NCBI GenBank assembly: GCA_039908535.1
Contig: JAMOAW010000058.1
Location: forward strand, 1-19,026
Source of the DNA: JAMOAW01 sp039908535
Lineage (GTDB): Bacteria; Pseudomonadota; Magnetococcia; Magnetococcales; JADFZT01
Length of the DNA: 19,026 nucleotides
Reading direction: 5' to 3'
Shown: piece by piece, positions 1-7,051 of the stretch
Position numbering within the stretch: position 1 is the first letter of the stretch
How the letters are laid out: every line of letters starts with the position of its first letter
Program-made: the position numbers and the translations under genes
The notes under the pieces: model-generated
The model's database searches: none
What the model saw: only the letters and a program-made list of their open reading frames with translations
Told to the model about the DNA's origin: nothing

Positions 1-523
1 AATTTCTCACCTTAATCAGGTAATGCTCGGGGAAAATAGCGGCTACCGAAGGACGTTGAAACAAGGCCTTCTGCCCCTCATCTAAAGCCAGTTCTTCTTG
101 GGTGTGCAACCCTTTGAAATTGGTATTGCCTACATAGATGTAATCGCTACCACGTCCCAGATCAAAATAGAGAATACTAATGGTGATGATTTTGACCACA
201 CTGGCGTAAGGCTTGCCTTCTGTCATGTGTTCAGTGATGGCCTTGGCGGTACTAAAGAGTAACCGCTGTAGATAGTCCCACTCTCGTTCATATTGCAGCT
301 CAATAATGACAATTTCACCGCGAGTGTTTCTGATCTTGAGATCGACCCTGTTGAATTTGTCGTTACAAACTTCCTTATTGCTTTCGCTTTCCAGGATTTC
401 AATAATGCACACATCCTCACGCAGGAGTTCGCTGAGGAATCCTTCCAAAATTTCGAAGTTGGCCTTGCTGCGCAACAGGCGTTTCAAGGCCCAGTCGAAG
501 CTAATCAATCGTCGTTGCGGCAT
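1..523 (-). CDS. Rpn / PD-(D/E)XK nuclease family transposase-like protein, N-terminal part (cut by window edge)
   Basis: Reading leftward from the ATG at 523, 174 codons stay open to the window edge, so the C-terminus is missing. The start (MPQRRLISFDWALKRLLRSK, then ANFEILEGFLSELL) is the hallmark N-terminus of the Rpn/TIGR01784 family. These proteins carry a PD-(D/E)XK nuclease fold and are related to recombination-promoting nucleases that stimulate RecA-independent DNA transfer. The nuclease core is visible: D61 in RVDLKIRN, then G69-E70 and the E75-L-Q77 motif in GEIVIIELQ. Such genes are usually multicopy accessory genes rather than classical IS elements, and no inverted repeats are visible around it. 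An in-frame GTG at 544 lacks a ribosome site, so the ATG was chosen. Family assignment is firm; biological role is not known from sequence. Confidence 0.85.
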   Translation of the reverse strand, partial: MPQRRLISFDWALKRLLRSKANFEILEGFLSELLREDVCIIEILESESNKEVCNDKFNRVDLKIRNTRGEIVIIELQYEREWDYLQRLLFSTAKAITEHMTEGKPYASVVKIITISILYFDLGRGSDYIYVGNTNFKGLHTQEELALDEGQKALFQRPSVAAIFPEHYLIKVRN

Positions 524-544
524 GTCTGGGAAGACTCCATTCAC

Positions 545-952
545 TGAATGAAGGGTGAGGTTCCACGACCATGCTACTTGCCCGTTTCAGAAAAATTTAG
601 GCTATTTGGGACAATGAAACCTCAATATTGTTTCTGATTCTCTCGAAAATCTGCCTCGGTGTCCAGCAAAATCTCATTCTCTACCTCCAAAAATACTGAA
701 ATTTGAGCCAAATTTGAGGCGGATGAGGTTTGCGATAGGGACAGGCGGAACCCTAAGTCACAAATATTTCAACTGCCAAATGATCATCTTTCGGCATCAT
801 CAACCGAAAAATTAAAAAAAGCAGCCTAAAACTTCACGATTGGGCATGAGCATCACCAAAATCACCGAGACCGTTCGACCTCGAAGGAGGAGGCATGACT
901 CTAAAGTCTAGCAGCCTGTCGGGTTGATCATCGTTACTATCGAAACGACTTG
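545..952. other. Gene-poor spacer
   Basis: This stretch between the nuclease gene and the palindrome holds no convincing gene on either strand. The only notable element is a very strong ribosome-site-like run (GGAGGAGG, about 885-892) directly before an ATG at 895. That ATG opens only a 10-codon frame (MTLKSSSLSG, stop at 925-927). It could be the truncated start of a lost gene. The adjoining AGCAGCCTGTCGGGTT at 910-925 resembles insertion-sequence termini seen elsewhere, but no partner end was found. Confidence 0.5.
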
Positions 953-972
953 GTTCAAGAAATTTCTTGAAC
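953..972. repeat. Perfect 20 bp palindrome
   Basis: GTTCAAGAAA is followed directly by its reverse complement TTTCTTGAAC, with no loop and no mismatch. The symmetry breaks one base outside on each side. A zero-spacer dyad is more like a binding site for a homodimeric protein than a transcript hairpin. It lies 58 bp beyond the stop of the transferase gene (stop at 1030) and is not in front of any recognised gene. No regulator can be named. Confidence 0.7.
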
Positions 973-989
973 TCCAAAATAGAAGGGGT

Positions 990-1014
990 CTGGGGGATTG
1001 CCCCCAGAGTTTTT
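990..1014. terminator. G5/C5 hairpin, possible terminator at the end of the operon (repeat family copy A)
   Basis: CTGGGGG-ATTG-CCCCCAG (990-1007) forms a 7 bp stem with a tetraloop. It is followed on the plus strand by a T-run (1010-1014) and the pyrimidine stretch CTTTTGAC. It sits just downstream of the transferase stop at 1030, so the minus-strand operon transcript reads through the stem, but the T-run is on the other strand. It matches the first hairpin of the larger repeats at 1762-1867 and 14095-14206, so it may be a repeat fragment rather than a dedicated terminator. Confidence 0.5.
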
Positions 1015-1029
1015 CTTTTGACTTACGCC

Positions 1030-1629
1030 TTAAAAAATAGGCGATTTGTCTTTCATCGTTAACATTTTTTGAAATCGTTGCCAATCCGTTGGGGTATCCA
1101 CATCCCAATGGCCCTCCAGCTCCTGCCAAGCCATTCCATGTTTCAAAAAACGGTCTCTCGTTACCCGTGCCACATCAAAACTTCCCCAGGGAATATCCTC
1201 AAACAAATCAGACGGCACCTCATGCAGGCCCACCAAGACATACCCCCCATCCGCAGCTGGAGCCAAAACCGCCTGCCTAGGTTGATTTCTGTAGGGTGTT
1301 AAACCACCAATCACCATCACCGCCGTCGCCTCCCGTAATCCCTGCCGTACCACATAATCCAACCGCGCCCCCAAATCCCCTTCTGGTTGCAAACGCAACC
1401 ACTCTTGAGGAGCCAATTCTTGAAAGAAAGAAACACTTGATTGAGGGGTGTACCAAAGACGAAACAACCGATTTGACCGCTTTTCACACCAAGAACGGGT
1501 AACCGCAACCACATGGTGCAACAAAGAAATTTGGGCTCTGGCCGCCCCATCTGCTCCTAACAAGGGGATTAGACGGGTCTTAGAAAAACCGGGTTGGGGG
1601 GCACGACATAAAATATTTAATGAAATCAT
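1030..1629 (-). CDS. TIGR04282/DUF2064-type transferase (arsenosugar-associated glycosyl/nucleotidyltransferase), probably defective
   Basis: This 199-residue protein has the GT-A-like fold signature of the TIGR04282 family, often found in bacterial arsenosugar gene sets. The N-terminal nucleotide-binding segment (CRAPQPGFSKTRLIPLLG, residues 8-25) is intact, as are the EGDLGARL motif (83-90), PAADGGYVLVGL (124-135) and the DVDTP motif (176-180). Between V107-I-G109 and PAADGGY, family members normally carry (T/S)DCPxLTP plus a helix. Here the text jumps from VIG directly to GLTPYRNQPRQAVL, so the DCP metal-ligand motif and about 10 residues are absent. The reading frame is kept. It follows arsM on the same strand, separated by a 269 bp repeat-filled gap. 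Family is fairly sure; substrate is not, and loss of activity is an inference. Confidence 0.75.
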   Translation of the reverse strand: MISLNILCRAPQPGFSKTRLIPLLGADGAARAQISLLHHVVAVTRSWCEKRSNRLFRLWYTPQSSVSFFQELAPQEWLRLQPEGDLGARLDYVVRQGLREATAVMVIGGLTPYRNQPRQAVLAPAADGGYVLVGLHEVPSDLFEDIPWGSFDVARVTRDRFLKHGMAWQELEGHWDVDTPTDWQRFQKMLTMKDKSPIF

Positions 1630-1684
1630 TGATACAAAACGCCATTTTAAACATGATGCCTTTTGAGAAAAAAACGAAACCTTG

Positions 1685-1704
1685 GGGGATGAATCCCCGG
1701 GGCC
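1685..1704. repeat. Degenerate G/C hairpin of the same repeat family
   Basis: TTGGGGGATGAATCCCCGG forms a 5 bp core stem (GGGGA/TCCCC, loop TGAA). It resembles a decayed copy of the TTGGGGGAT-TGC-ATCCCCCAA hairpin 60 bp further on. It lies just upstream of the transferase start on the minus strand. Confidence 0.4.
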
Positions 1705-1749
1705 ACCGCATTTAAGTGTGGACGATTAACGTGTGCCCGAACAGAAAGC

Positions 1750-1868
1750 AAAATCAAGACCTTGGGGGATTGCATCCCCCAATCCCCCTGCTTTTTGAAG
1801 GAAGCAAAACCGAGGTCAAAAGCAAAAGCAAAACCCTGGGGGCAATCCCCCAGACCCTTTTTTTTTTA
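1750..1868 (-). repeat. Paired-hairpin repeat element, copy B
   Basis: Read on the minus strand this block contains, in order, an A-tract, hairpin 1 (stem CTGGGGG/CCCCCAG, 1836-1853), a pyrimidine spacer of TTTTGC/TTTTGAC-like units with CTCGGTTTTGC, and hairpin 2 (stem TTGGGGGAT/ATCCCCCAA, loop of 3, 1762-1782). The same order and nearly the same sequence recur on the plus strand at 14085-14230. Both copies lie just after a gene in the same relative orientation (arsM here, the DAHP synthase there). On the plus strand hairpin 1 is followed by T10 (1858-1867), a textbook intrinsic-terminator shape, but no plus-strand gene precedes it. A mobile or repetitive intergenic element that can also act as a terminator is the simplest reading. 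Confidence 0.75.
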
Positions 1869-1898
1869 AATAATAAAATCAAAAAACAGTCTACAAAA

Positions 1899-2957
1899 TC
1901 AACAGCACCCCCCACCAGGAGCGCAGGTTTTAACGGATTCCCCAGGTAAAAAATGAGCGGGAGGCAAAAGAATAAAATCATCGGCATAGCCTTCCGAACT
2001 AAAACAGCGATAGATCTGTTCAGAAACAAAGACGCGCTCCCCAGAACGAAAACGCCTGCCCTGCTCATCCTCTACCACGGCAAACGGTCCTCGATATATA
2101 ACGGCATGCCCTACATCCGTCTGATGAGAAAGAGGAGGTTTTATGGCTGTCCAGGTCACCGAACGAAATTCAATGCCCTCCACCACCTGCCAAGGCGCGA
2201 CATCCCATTTTTCTAAATGTAGACCGACAAAACCAACTTGCGCAAAAGCCTGCCGAAAGGCCAACTCCTGAAAGGCTCCAGATATACACCCTGACCATAA
2301 ATAAGGATCTTTTTTCAAAGCATCCGGTACCACCACATTGGAGACAATATCTGCAATAGCCACCCGCCCACCGGGTTTTAAAACCCGATATATCTCTCGA
2401 AACATCTGCTCCCTGGCCCCCTCTTCCACCAAGTTAAGCACACAATTGGAAATCACCAAATCAACGCTGTGATCGGCAATCATCGGCTTGTGAACACGTA
2501 ATTGCTCCTGCCAACGCCCAAAAGTCTCTAACCCGACAAGATCCTGAAGCGGATGTTCGGCCAAATAGGCCGCCACTTGATCCAAATCCAAGGCCAAATC
2601 TTGAATTTTCCCCTTGCGAAACGCTACCCGATCCCCCCCCAAACGCTGCGCCATCTCTTGTTGATATTTACGCGCTAACGCTAACATATCGTCGTTCATA
2701 TCCACGCCGATCACACGCCCGTGCTCGCCAACCAACTGCGCCACTATATAACAAATTTTACCCCCCCCAGAACCCAAATCCAAAACAGTATCTCCTGGGC
2801 GCACATATCGGGAGGGATCACCACAACCATAATCTTTGTCAATAATCTCTTGAGGCAATATTTTTAACAAATTGGCATCATAAGAGACGGGACAGCAAAG
2901 GGCGGCCTCCACCTGATGCGCCCCTTGCGCATATCTTTCGAGGACACTTTGTTCCAT
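1899..2957 (-). CDS. arsM: Arsenite S-adenosylmethionine methyltransferase (ArsM-type)
   Basis: The product would methylate trivalent arsenic in the cytoplasm using S-adenosylmethionine. Residues 57-90 hold the class I methyltransferase site (VLDLGSGGGK motif I, VIGVDMN acidic loop). The three ArsM cysteines are in their usual contexts: C45 in YGCGDPSRY, C172 in ISNCVLNLV and C224 in WSGCISGAF. These bind As(III) in characterised ArsM proteins. C21-C22 near the N-terminus and C346/C351/C352 in a CAPGGGCC tail could also bind metalloid. At 352 residues it matches the long ArsM form with an extra C-terminal domain (about 275-340). Its ATG shares one base with the lpxD stop (TAATG), so translation is probably coupled to lpxD. 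No ArsR-type repressor gene is visible, so expression may follow the cell-wall operon rather than arsenic. Confidence 0.88.
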   Translation of the reverse strand: MEQSVLERYAQGAHQVEAALCCPVSYDANLLKILPQEIIDKDYGCGDPSRYVRPGDTVLDLGSGGGKICYIVAQLVGEHGRVIGVDMNDDMLALARKYQQEMAQRLGGDRVAFRKGKIQDLALDLDQVAAYLAEHPLQDLVGLETFGRWQEQLRVHKPMIADHSVDLVISNCVLNLVEEGAREQMFREIYRVLKPGGRVAIADIVSNVVVPDALKKDPYLWSGCISGAFQELAFRQAFAQVGFVGLHLEKWDVAPWQVVEGIEFRSVTWTAIKPPLSHQTDVGHAVIYRGPFAVVEDEQGRRFRSGERVFVSEQIYRCFSSEGYADDFILLPPAHFLPGESVKTCAPGGGCC

Positions 2958-3931
2958 TATATGGTCTCTCTATCAAATTTTTTCATAAAAGCCAACACCG
3001 ATTTCATAAAGTCAGGAAGCTTTTGAATCGAATTGATCTCTCTCATGTTTTTTAAATGTTCATGTCCCCACCACCCAGACCAGGTGGCCCCAGCTGGCAC
3101 ATCCACGGCCACACCAGTAGAAGCGGCAATTCGTGCCCCTGCCCCCACCGTCACATGGGGTACGATTCCAGATTGACCTGCCAAAATCACCCCATCCTCT
3201 ATTTTGCACGATCCAGAGATGCCTACCTGAGAAACAATAATCACCTGCCGTCCAATCTCGACGTTATGACCAATTTGCACCAAATTATCAATTTTGCTCC
3301 CCATTCCAATGCGCGTTTCACCAAATCGAGCCCGATCAATGGTGGTATTGGCACCAATTTCAACTTCATCCTCAATATAAACAATACCCAAATGAGGAAT
3401 ACGTTGCAAACGCCCATTGACCTGTTCATAACCAAAACCATCGGCCCCAATCACGCAATTGCTTTGAATCACACATCTAGCCCCAATCCAACACCGTTCA
3501 TGGATCACCGCTCCAGCATAAATCACACTCCCCGCGCCGATATGAACCCCCGCCTCTATCACCGCCCCAGCTCCAACCGTTACGCCCTCTCCCAATTGGG
3601 CAGTGTCGTGTATAATCGCCTTCGGATGAATCCCTGATGGGCTCATCTCCTGCTGACCAAGCAAAATACCCGCGCGTCCGGCATCTACGGAAGGAGATCG
3701 ACTCAACAAAAAAGGTCGCGCCAATTTTTCGACCTCCTCTGGATGTGACTCATAAAGGGCGGTCGAAATCAACACGGCAGCGGCATTTTTCACTTTTGCC
3801 AACCATTTTTTTTCTACGACAAAGGTCAAGTCCTCAGCTCCTGCCGATTCCAAAGGTGCAATATGAACAATAGAGAGGTCTTCCCCCCTTCTTTCCAAAC
3901 CCAATTGATGTGCCAATTCTGACAGTTTCAT
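2957..3931 (-). CDS. lpxD: UDP-3-O-acylglucosamine N-acyltransferase LpxD
   Basis: LpxD adds the N-linked hydroxyacyl chain from acyl-ACP to UDP-3-O-acyl-glucosamine, the third step of lipid A synthesis in the cytoplasm. With the start at 3931 (MKLSELAHQL) the protein has 324 residues. An N-terminal uridine-binding domain (1-95) precedes left-handed beta-helix hexapeptide repeats (about 100-275), which contain the diagnostic GADGFGYE (162-169), TTIDRA (196-201) and QIGHNVEIG with catalytic H222. The C-terminal helix is present, but its entry reads WSGWWGHEH where relatives often have a GxPA turn. The frame stays open to 3988, overlapping rodA. Alternative ATGs at 3946 and 3988 only add residues without family similarity. 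No lpxA, lpxB or fabZ lies beside it, so this may be a stand-alone or second lpxD copy. Confidence 0.92.
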   Translation of the reverse strand: MKLSELAHQLGLERRGEDLSIVHIAPLESAGAEDLTFVVEKKWLAKVKNAAAVLISTALYESHPEEVEKLARPFLLSRSPSVDAGRAGILLGQQEMSPSGIHPKAIIHDTAQLGEGVTVGAGAVIEAGVHIGAGSVIYAGAVIHERCWIGARCVIQSNCVIGADGFGYEQVNGRLQRIPHLGIVYIEDEVEIGANTTIDRARFGETRIGMGSKIDNLVQIGHNVEIGRQVIIVSQVGISGSCKIEDGVILAGQSGIVPHVTVGAGARIAASTGVAVDVPAGATWSGWWGHEHLKNMREINSIQKLPDFMKSVLAFMKKFDRETI

Positions 3932-3962
3932 CCCCAAATACCCCATATTGTATCCATTAATT

Positions 3963-5135
3963 TTAAATCGAACGGACCGCACGTCCATGATATTTTGAAT
4001 AAATAGCCACGTGAGCCAAAAGTCCCATGGCGGCCAAAATGGTCACCATAGAACTGCCACCATAACTAATCAGAGGCAAAGGAATACCCACCACTGGCAA
4101 TAAACCAATCACCATACCAATATTGATGACCACCTGAAAGGTAAACAAAGCGGTCACACCTGCCGCCAAAAGAAACCCAAATCGATCTCCCGCCGAAATG
4201 GCAATCATCATACCTCGTAAGATGATCAATCCATAAAGCAGTAATATCACCATTCCACCCAAAAATCCCCACTCTTCAGCCAAAACTGAAAAAATAAAAT
4301 CGGTATGCCGCTCTGGCAAAAAATCCAGATGGCTTTGACTGCCAGCCAAAAATCCCTTCCCTGTCATGCCACCTGAGCCAACAGCTATTGTGGATTGTAT
4401 AATGTGATATCCTGAACCAAGGGGATCTCTCTCTGGAAAAAATAGGGTTTCTACCCGCTGCCTTTGATAATCGTGTAAACTATTCCAGACAACTGGCAGC
4501 GAGGCTCCAAAAATAAGAATAGCGAAAATCAACGTTTTCCAGGATAAGCCAGCCACAAAAATAATGACACAGACCACCGACGCGATTAAAACGGCCGTCC
4601 CTAAATCGGGTTGTTTCACAATCAATCCCAAAGGGGTTAAAATTAAAAGGATCAACCCTGCCAACTGCCGAAACCCCAAATGTGGATCCACGGCCCGGTC
4701 ATGATAAAAACGAGCCAAGGCCAAAATGACCCCCACCTTCATTAACTCAGATGGCTGAATGCGCATGACCCCTAAATCCAACCAACGTCTGGCCCCCATC
4801 CCAACACTACCAAACACCGCCACCAAGATCAAAAGAAGCAAAATAATAGCATAAACAAGATAAGCTTGATGACGAAATAATTTTTCCTCGCACATCAAAG
4901 CGATAACAAACATCAGGACCATTCCTGTCAAAAACCGTCCCAATTGTTTGTAAATAAAATGCAGATTCTCCTGCCCACCCACAGCGGAATAGAGAATCAC
5001 TAAACCAAACAGAACAGTAATCGTCAATAAAATGATCAGTCCCCAAGGAAACCGCTCCAAACGCTCTTGCAAGGAGAGGGAGTCTGAAGCATCAATCCCC
5101 AAAAAACCACTACGACCACGTTGCATACTTCGCAT
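3963..5135 (-). CDS. rodA: RodA, SEDS-family peptidoglycan glycosyltransferase
   Basis: RodA polymerises lipid II into glycan strands during lateral wall growth, working as a complex with PBP2 in the inner membrane. The 390-residue product shows about ten hydrophobic segments. It also has the SEDS signatures GARRWLDLGVMRIQPSELMK in the first third, then the KQPDLGTA motif with its conserved aspartate, VWNSLHDYQRQRVETLFFPERDPLGSGYHI in the extracellular loop, and the C-terminal GLLPVVGIPLPLISYGGSS signature. The ATG at 5135 is preferred because a GGGGA stretch precedes it; an upstream TTG (5144) is possible. The gene follows mrdA by 85 bp and ends 31 bp before the preferred lpxD start. Length and motifs look intact. 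Confidence 0.95.
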   Translation of the reverse strand: MRSMQRGRSGFLGIDASDSLSLQERLERFPWGLIILLTITVLFGLVILYSAVGGQENLHFIYKQLGRFLTGMVLMFVIALMCEEKLFRHQAYLVYAIILLLLILVAVFGSVGMGARRWLDLGVMRIQPSELMKVGVILALARFYHDRAVDPHLGFRQLAGLILLILTPLGLIVKQPDLGTAVLIASVVCVIIFVAGLSWKTLIFAILIFGASLPVVWNSLHDYQRQRVETLFFPERDPLGSGYHIIQSTIAVGSGGMTGKGFLAGSQSHLDFLPERHTDFIFSVLAEEWGFLGGMVILLLYGLIILRGMMIAISAGDRFGFLLAAGVTALFTFQVVINIGMVIGLLPVVGIPLPLISYGGSSMVTILAAMGLLAHVAIYSKYHGRAVRSI

Positions 5136-5220
5136 TATCCCCAAAAATAGGCTTTTGTTCTCTTTTTTCCACCGCTGGATGCCCCCCCAATAGGCCGCTT
5201 ATCATAACCAATACCCACCA

Positions 5221-7038
5221 TCATGTCTTGTTTTGATCGCTTTTTTGTTCAAAATAACGTTCCAAAATCCCCATGGCAATAGGAGCAGCGGAGGAAGATC
5301 CAGATCCACCATGCTCTACCACAACCGACAAAGCAATTTTTGGATTTTCAGTAGGAGCATAGGCCACAAATAAGGCATGATCTTTATAAGATTCATTATC
5401 TGTCTGAATCACCTTTCCCCCCACATTACGCCGATGACGCACCACCTGAGAGGTTCCGGTTTTGCCAGCCACACGCAAATTTTCTGGTTGAACCTTCTTA
5501 GCCGTCCCTAAACGTCCTTTGACGACTTCTTCAAGCCCTTCGCGGACATAAGCTAAATGTTCTGGACGAAGATTTAATTTATGCTTTGAATGAAACAATT
5601 GCGGCTTATTTTGTCGCTCTATCACCGGTCGGTAAAGGGTTCCACCGTTGGCAATAGTGGCAATCATGTTGGCCAGTTGTAGAGGAGTTGCCAACATATA
5701 CCCTTGACCAATAGCGGTGATTAACGTCTCTCCCGGATACCAAGGTTTGCGATACCGAGCCAACTTCCAAGATCGCGAAGGCATCAAGCCTGCCCGCTCT
5801 CCAGGAAGGGCAATACCTGAGATCTCCCCAAAACCAAAACCGCGACCATAATGTTCAATGGCATCAATACCCACTTTCTCTGCCAATTTATAAAAAAAGA
5901 CGTCGCAAGATTGTGCCAAAGCCTGTTTAAGATCTAAACTGCCATGACCACGAAATTTCCAACAATAAAAACGATGCTCCTGTCGGGTAAGATAACCAGG
6001 ACAATAAAATTGATCATTGGGTGTAATATGTCCACCAGCCAAACCAGCTAAAGCGACCGCCATTTTAAAAGTCGAACCAGGAGGATATTGTCCCTGAACA
6101 GATTTATTGGTCAATGGCATTTTCGGATTCACGATCAACTCGCGCCATTGACGATTTGTCATGCCCCGAATAAAAATATTCGGATCATATGAAGGCTGAC
6201 TTACCATCGCCAACACCTCCCCATTCGATGGATCCATGGCCACAATAGAACCATTTTTGCCGACCATCATCCGTTCGGCCTCCATCTGTAAATCCACATC
6301 CAAGGTTAAATGGATATCCTCTCCGGGTTGTGGGGGATCGAAACTTAATTGGCGCACCTGACGGCCAAACGCATTCACCTCCATCTCCCGCACCCCCTCT
6401 TTACCACGCAGACGTGACTCGGCACTTTTTTCTACGCCAGCTTTCCCGATCAAATCACCAGAACGATAATGATGATTTTTACTCATTTTTCGTTCGCTCT
6501 CCGAAACATCCCCTAAATAACCCAAAAAATGGGTCGCAAATTCACCATAAGGATAGTAACGCAAAGGATGGATGCGCAACTCGGTACCGGGAAAGGTATG
6601 AATACGGGCCTCTATACCACTCATCTCCTCCCAGGATAGATGGGACTGAACATTCAAAGGTAAAAAAGAGCGTTGCGAGCGGGCCCTTTTTAAAACAATC
6701 TCTAAATCCTCTTGAGTCAGATCTAAATAGGGCTGCAATCGGTATAATAACCGCTCCAACCCGCCAGATAACTCTGGAATAACCTCTAAACAATAATTTG
6801 GGCTGTTTTCCACCAAAATCTCACCGTTTCGACCAAAAATCCGTCCCCGCAGGGCCGGTTCTGGTTGTAGACTGATACGGTTGTTCTCGGCCAAATCTCG
6901 ATAGGCACCGCCTTTCATCATTTGTAAATAAAACAGTCTCATCCCTAATAAAACAAACAAAATTCCCTTAAAACCAACCAGCATAAACATCCGACGCTTG
7001 GCATTGGCTATAAATTGCAAATGTTCATTTTGAAGCAC
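5221..7038 (-). CDS. mrdA: Penicillin-binding protein 2 (MrdA), elongasome transpeptidase
   Basis: PBP2 is the class B transpeptidase that crosslinks peptidoglycan in the rod complex and activates RodA. The 605-residue protein has a single N-terminal membrane anchor (about 16-36) and a pedestal domain with the R-G-x-I-x-x-R-N motif (RGRIFGRNG, 64-72). Its transpeptidase domain carries all three active-site motifs: S322-T-F-K325, S377-C-D379 and K526-T-G528. The start is a GTG, fixed by a very strong ribosome site (GGAGGAG, 6 nt upstream) that lies inside the end of mreD. The mreD TGA directly abuts the GTG, so the two are likely translationally coupled. The pairing with mreD and rodA is the standard elongasome order. 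No truncation is seen. Confidence 0.96.
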   Translation of the reverse strand: MLQNEHLQFIANAKRRMFMLVGFKGILFVLLGMRLFYLQMMKGGAYRDLAENNRISLQPEPALRGRIFGRNGEILVENSPNYCLEVIPELSGGLERLLYRLQPYLDLTQEDLEIVLKRARSQRSFLPLNVQSHLSWEEMSGIEARIHTFPGTELRIHPLRYYPYGEFATHFLGYLGDVSESERKMSKNHHYRSGDLIGKAGVEKSAESRLRGKEGVREMEVNAFGRQVRQLSFDPPQPGEDIHLTLDVDLQMEAERMMVGKNGSIVAMDPSNGEVLAMVSQPSYDPNIFIRGMTNRQWRELIVNPKMPLTNKSVQGQYPPGSTFKMAVALAGLAGGHITPNDQFYCPGYLTRQEHRFYCWKFRGHGSLDLKQALAQSCDVFFYKLAEKVGIDAIEHYGRGFGFGEISGIALPGERAGLMPSRSWKLARYRKPWYPGETLITAIGQGYMLATPLQLANMIATIANGGTLYRPVIERQNKPQLFHSKHKLNLRPEHLAYVREGLEEVVKGRLGTAKKVQPENLRVAGKTGTSQVVRHRRNVGGKVIQTDNESYKDHALFVAYAPTENPKIALSVVVEHGGSGSSSAAPIAMGILERYFEQKSDQNKT

Positions 7039-7051
7039 TCACATCTCCTCC
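7039..7051 (-). promoter_or_regulatory. Ribosome binding site fixing the mrdA GTG start
   Basis: On the minus strand GGAGGAG (7045-7051) lies 6 nt before the GTG at 7038. It overlaps the last codons of mreD, whose TGA occupies 7039-7041. This is the strongest ribosome site in the operon and supports the non-ATG start. Confidence 0.75.

Noticed and set aside
976..1870. CRISPR-like array suggested by repeated GGGGGATTG units
   Set aside because: The units are inverted hairpins at irregular distances with related spacers, not regular direct repeats with unique spacers, and no cas genes are present.
1754..2068. 104-codon minus-strand open frame across the arsM stop and repeat
   Set aside because: It is an out-of-frame reading of the arsM 3' end and the hairpin repeat.
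3056..3637. 193-codon plus-strand open frame
   Set aside because: It is the exact antisense of the hexapeptide-repeat part of lpxD; its Pro/His/Asn-rich product resembles no protein.
3932..3988. 19-residue N-terminal extension of LpxD overlapping rodA
   Set aside because: No LpxD similarity before MKLSELAHQL, and no better ribosome site.
6330..6782. 150-codon plus-strand open frame
   Set aside because: It is antisense to the pedestal region of mrdA, with low-complexity composition and no family resemblance.
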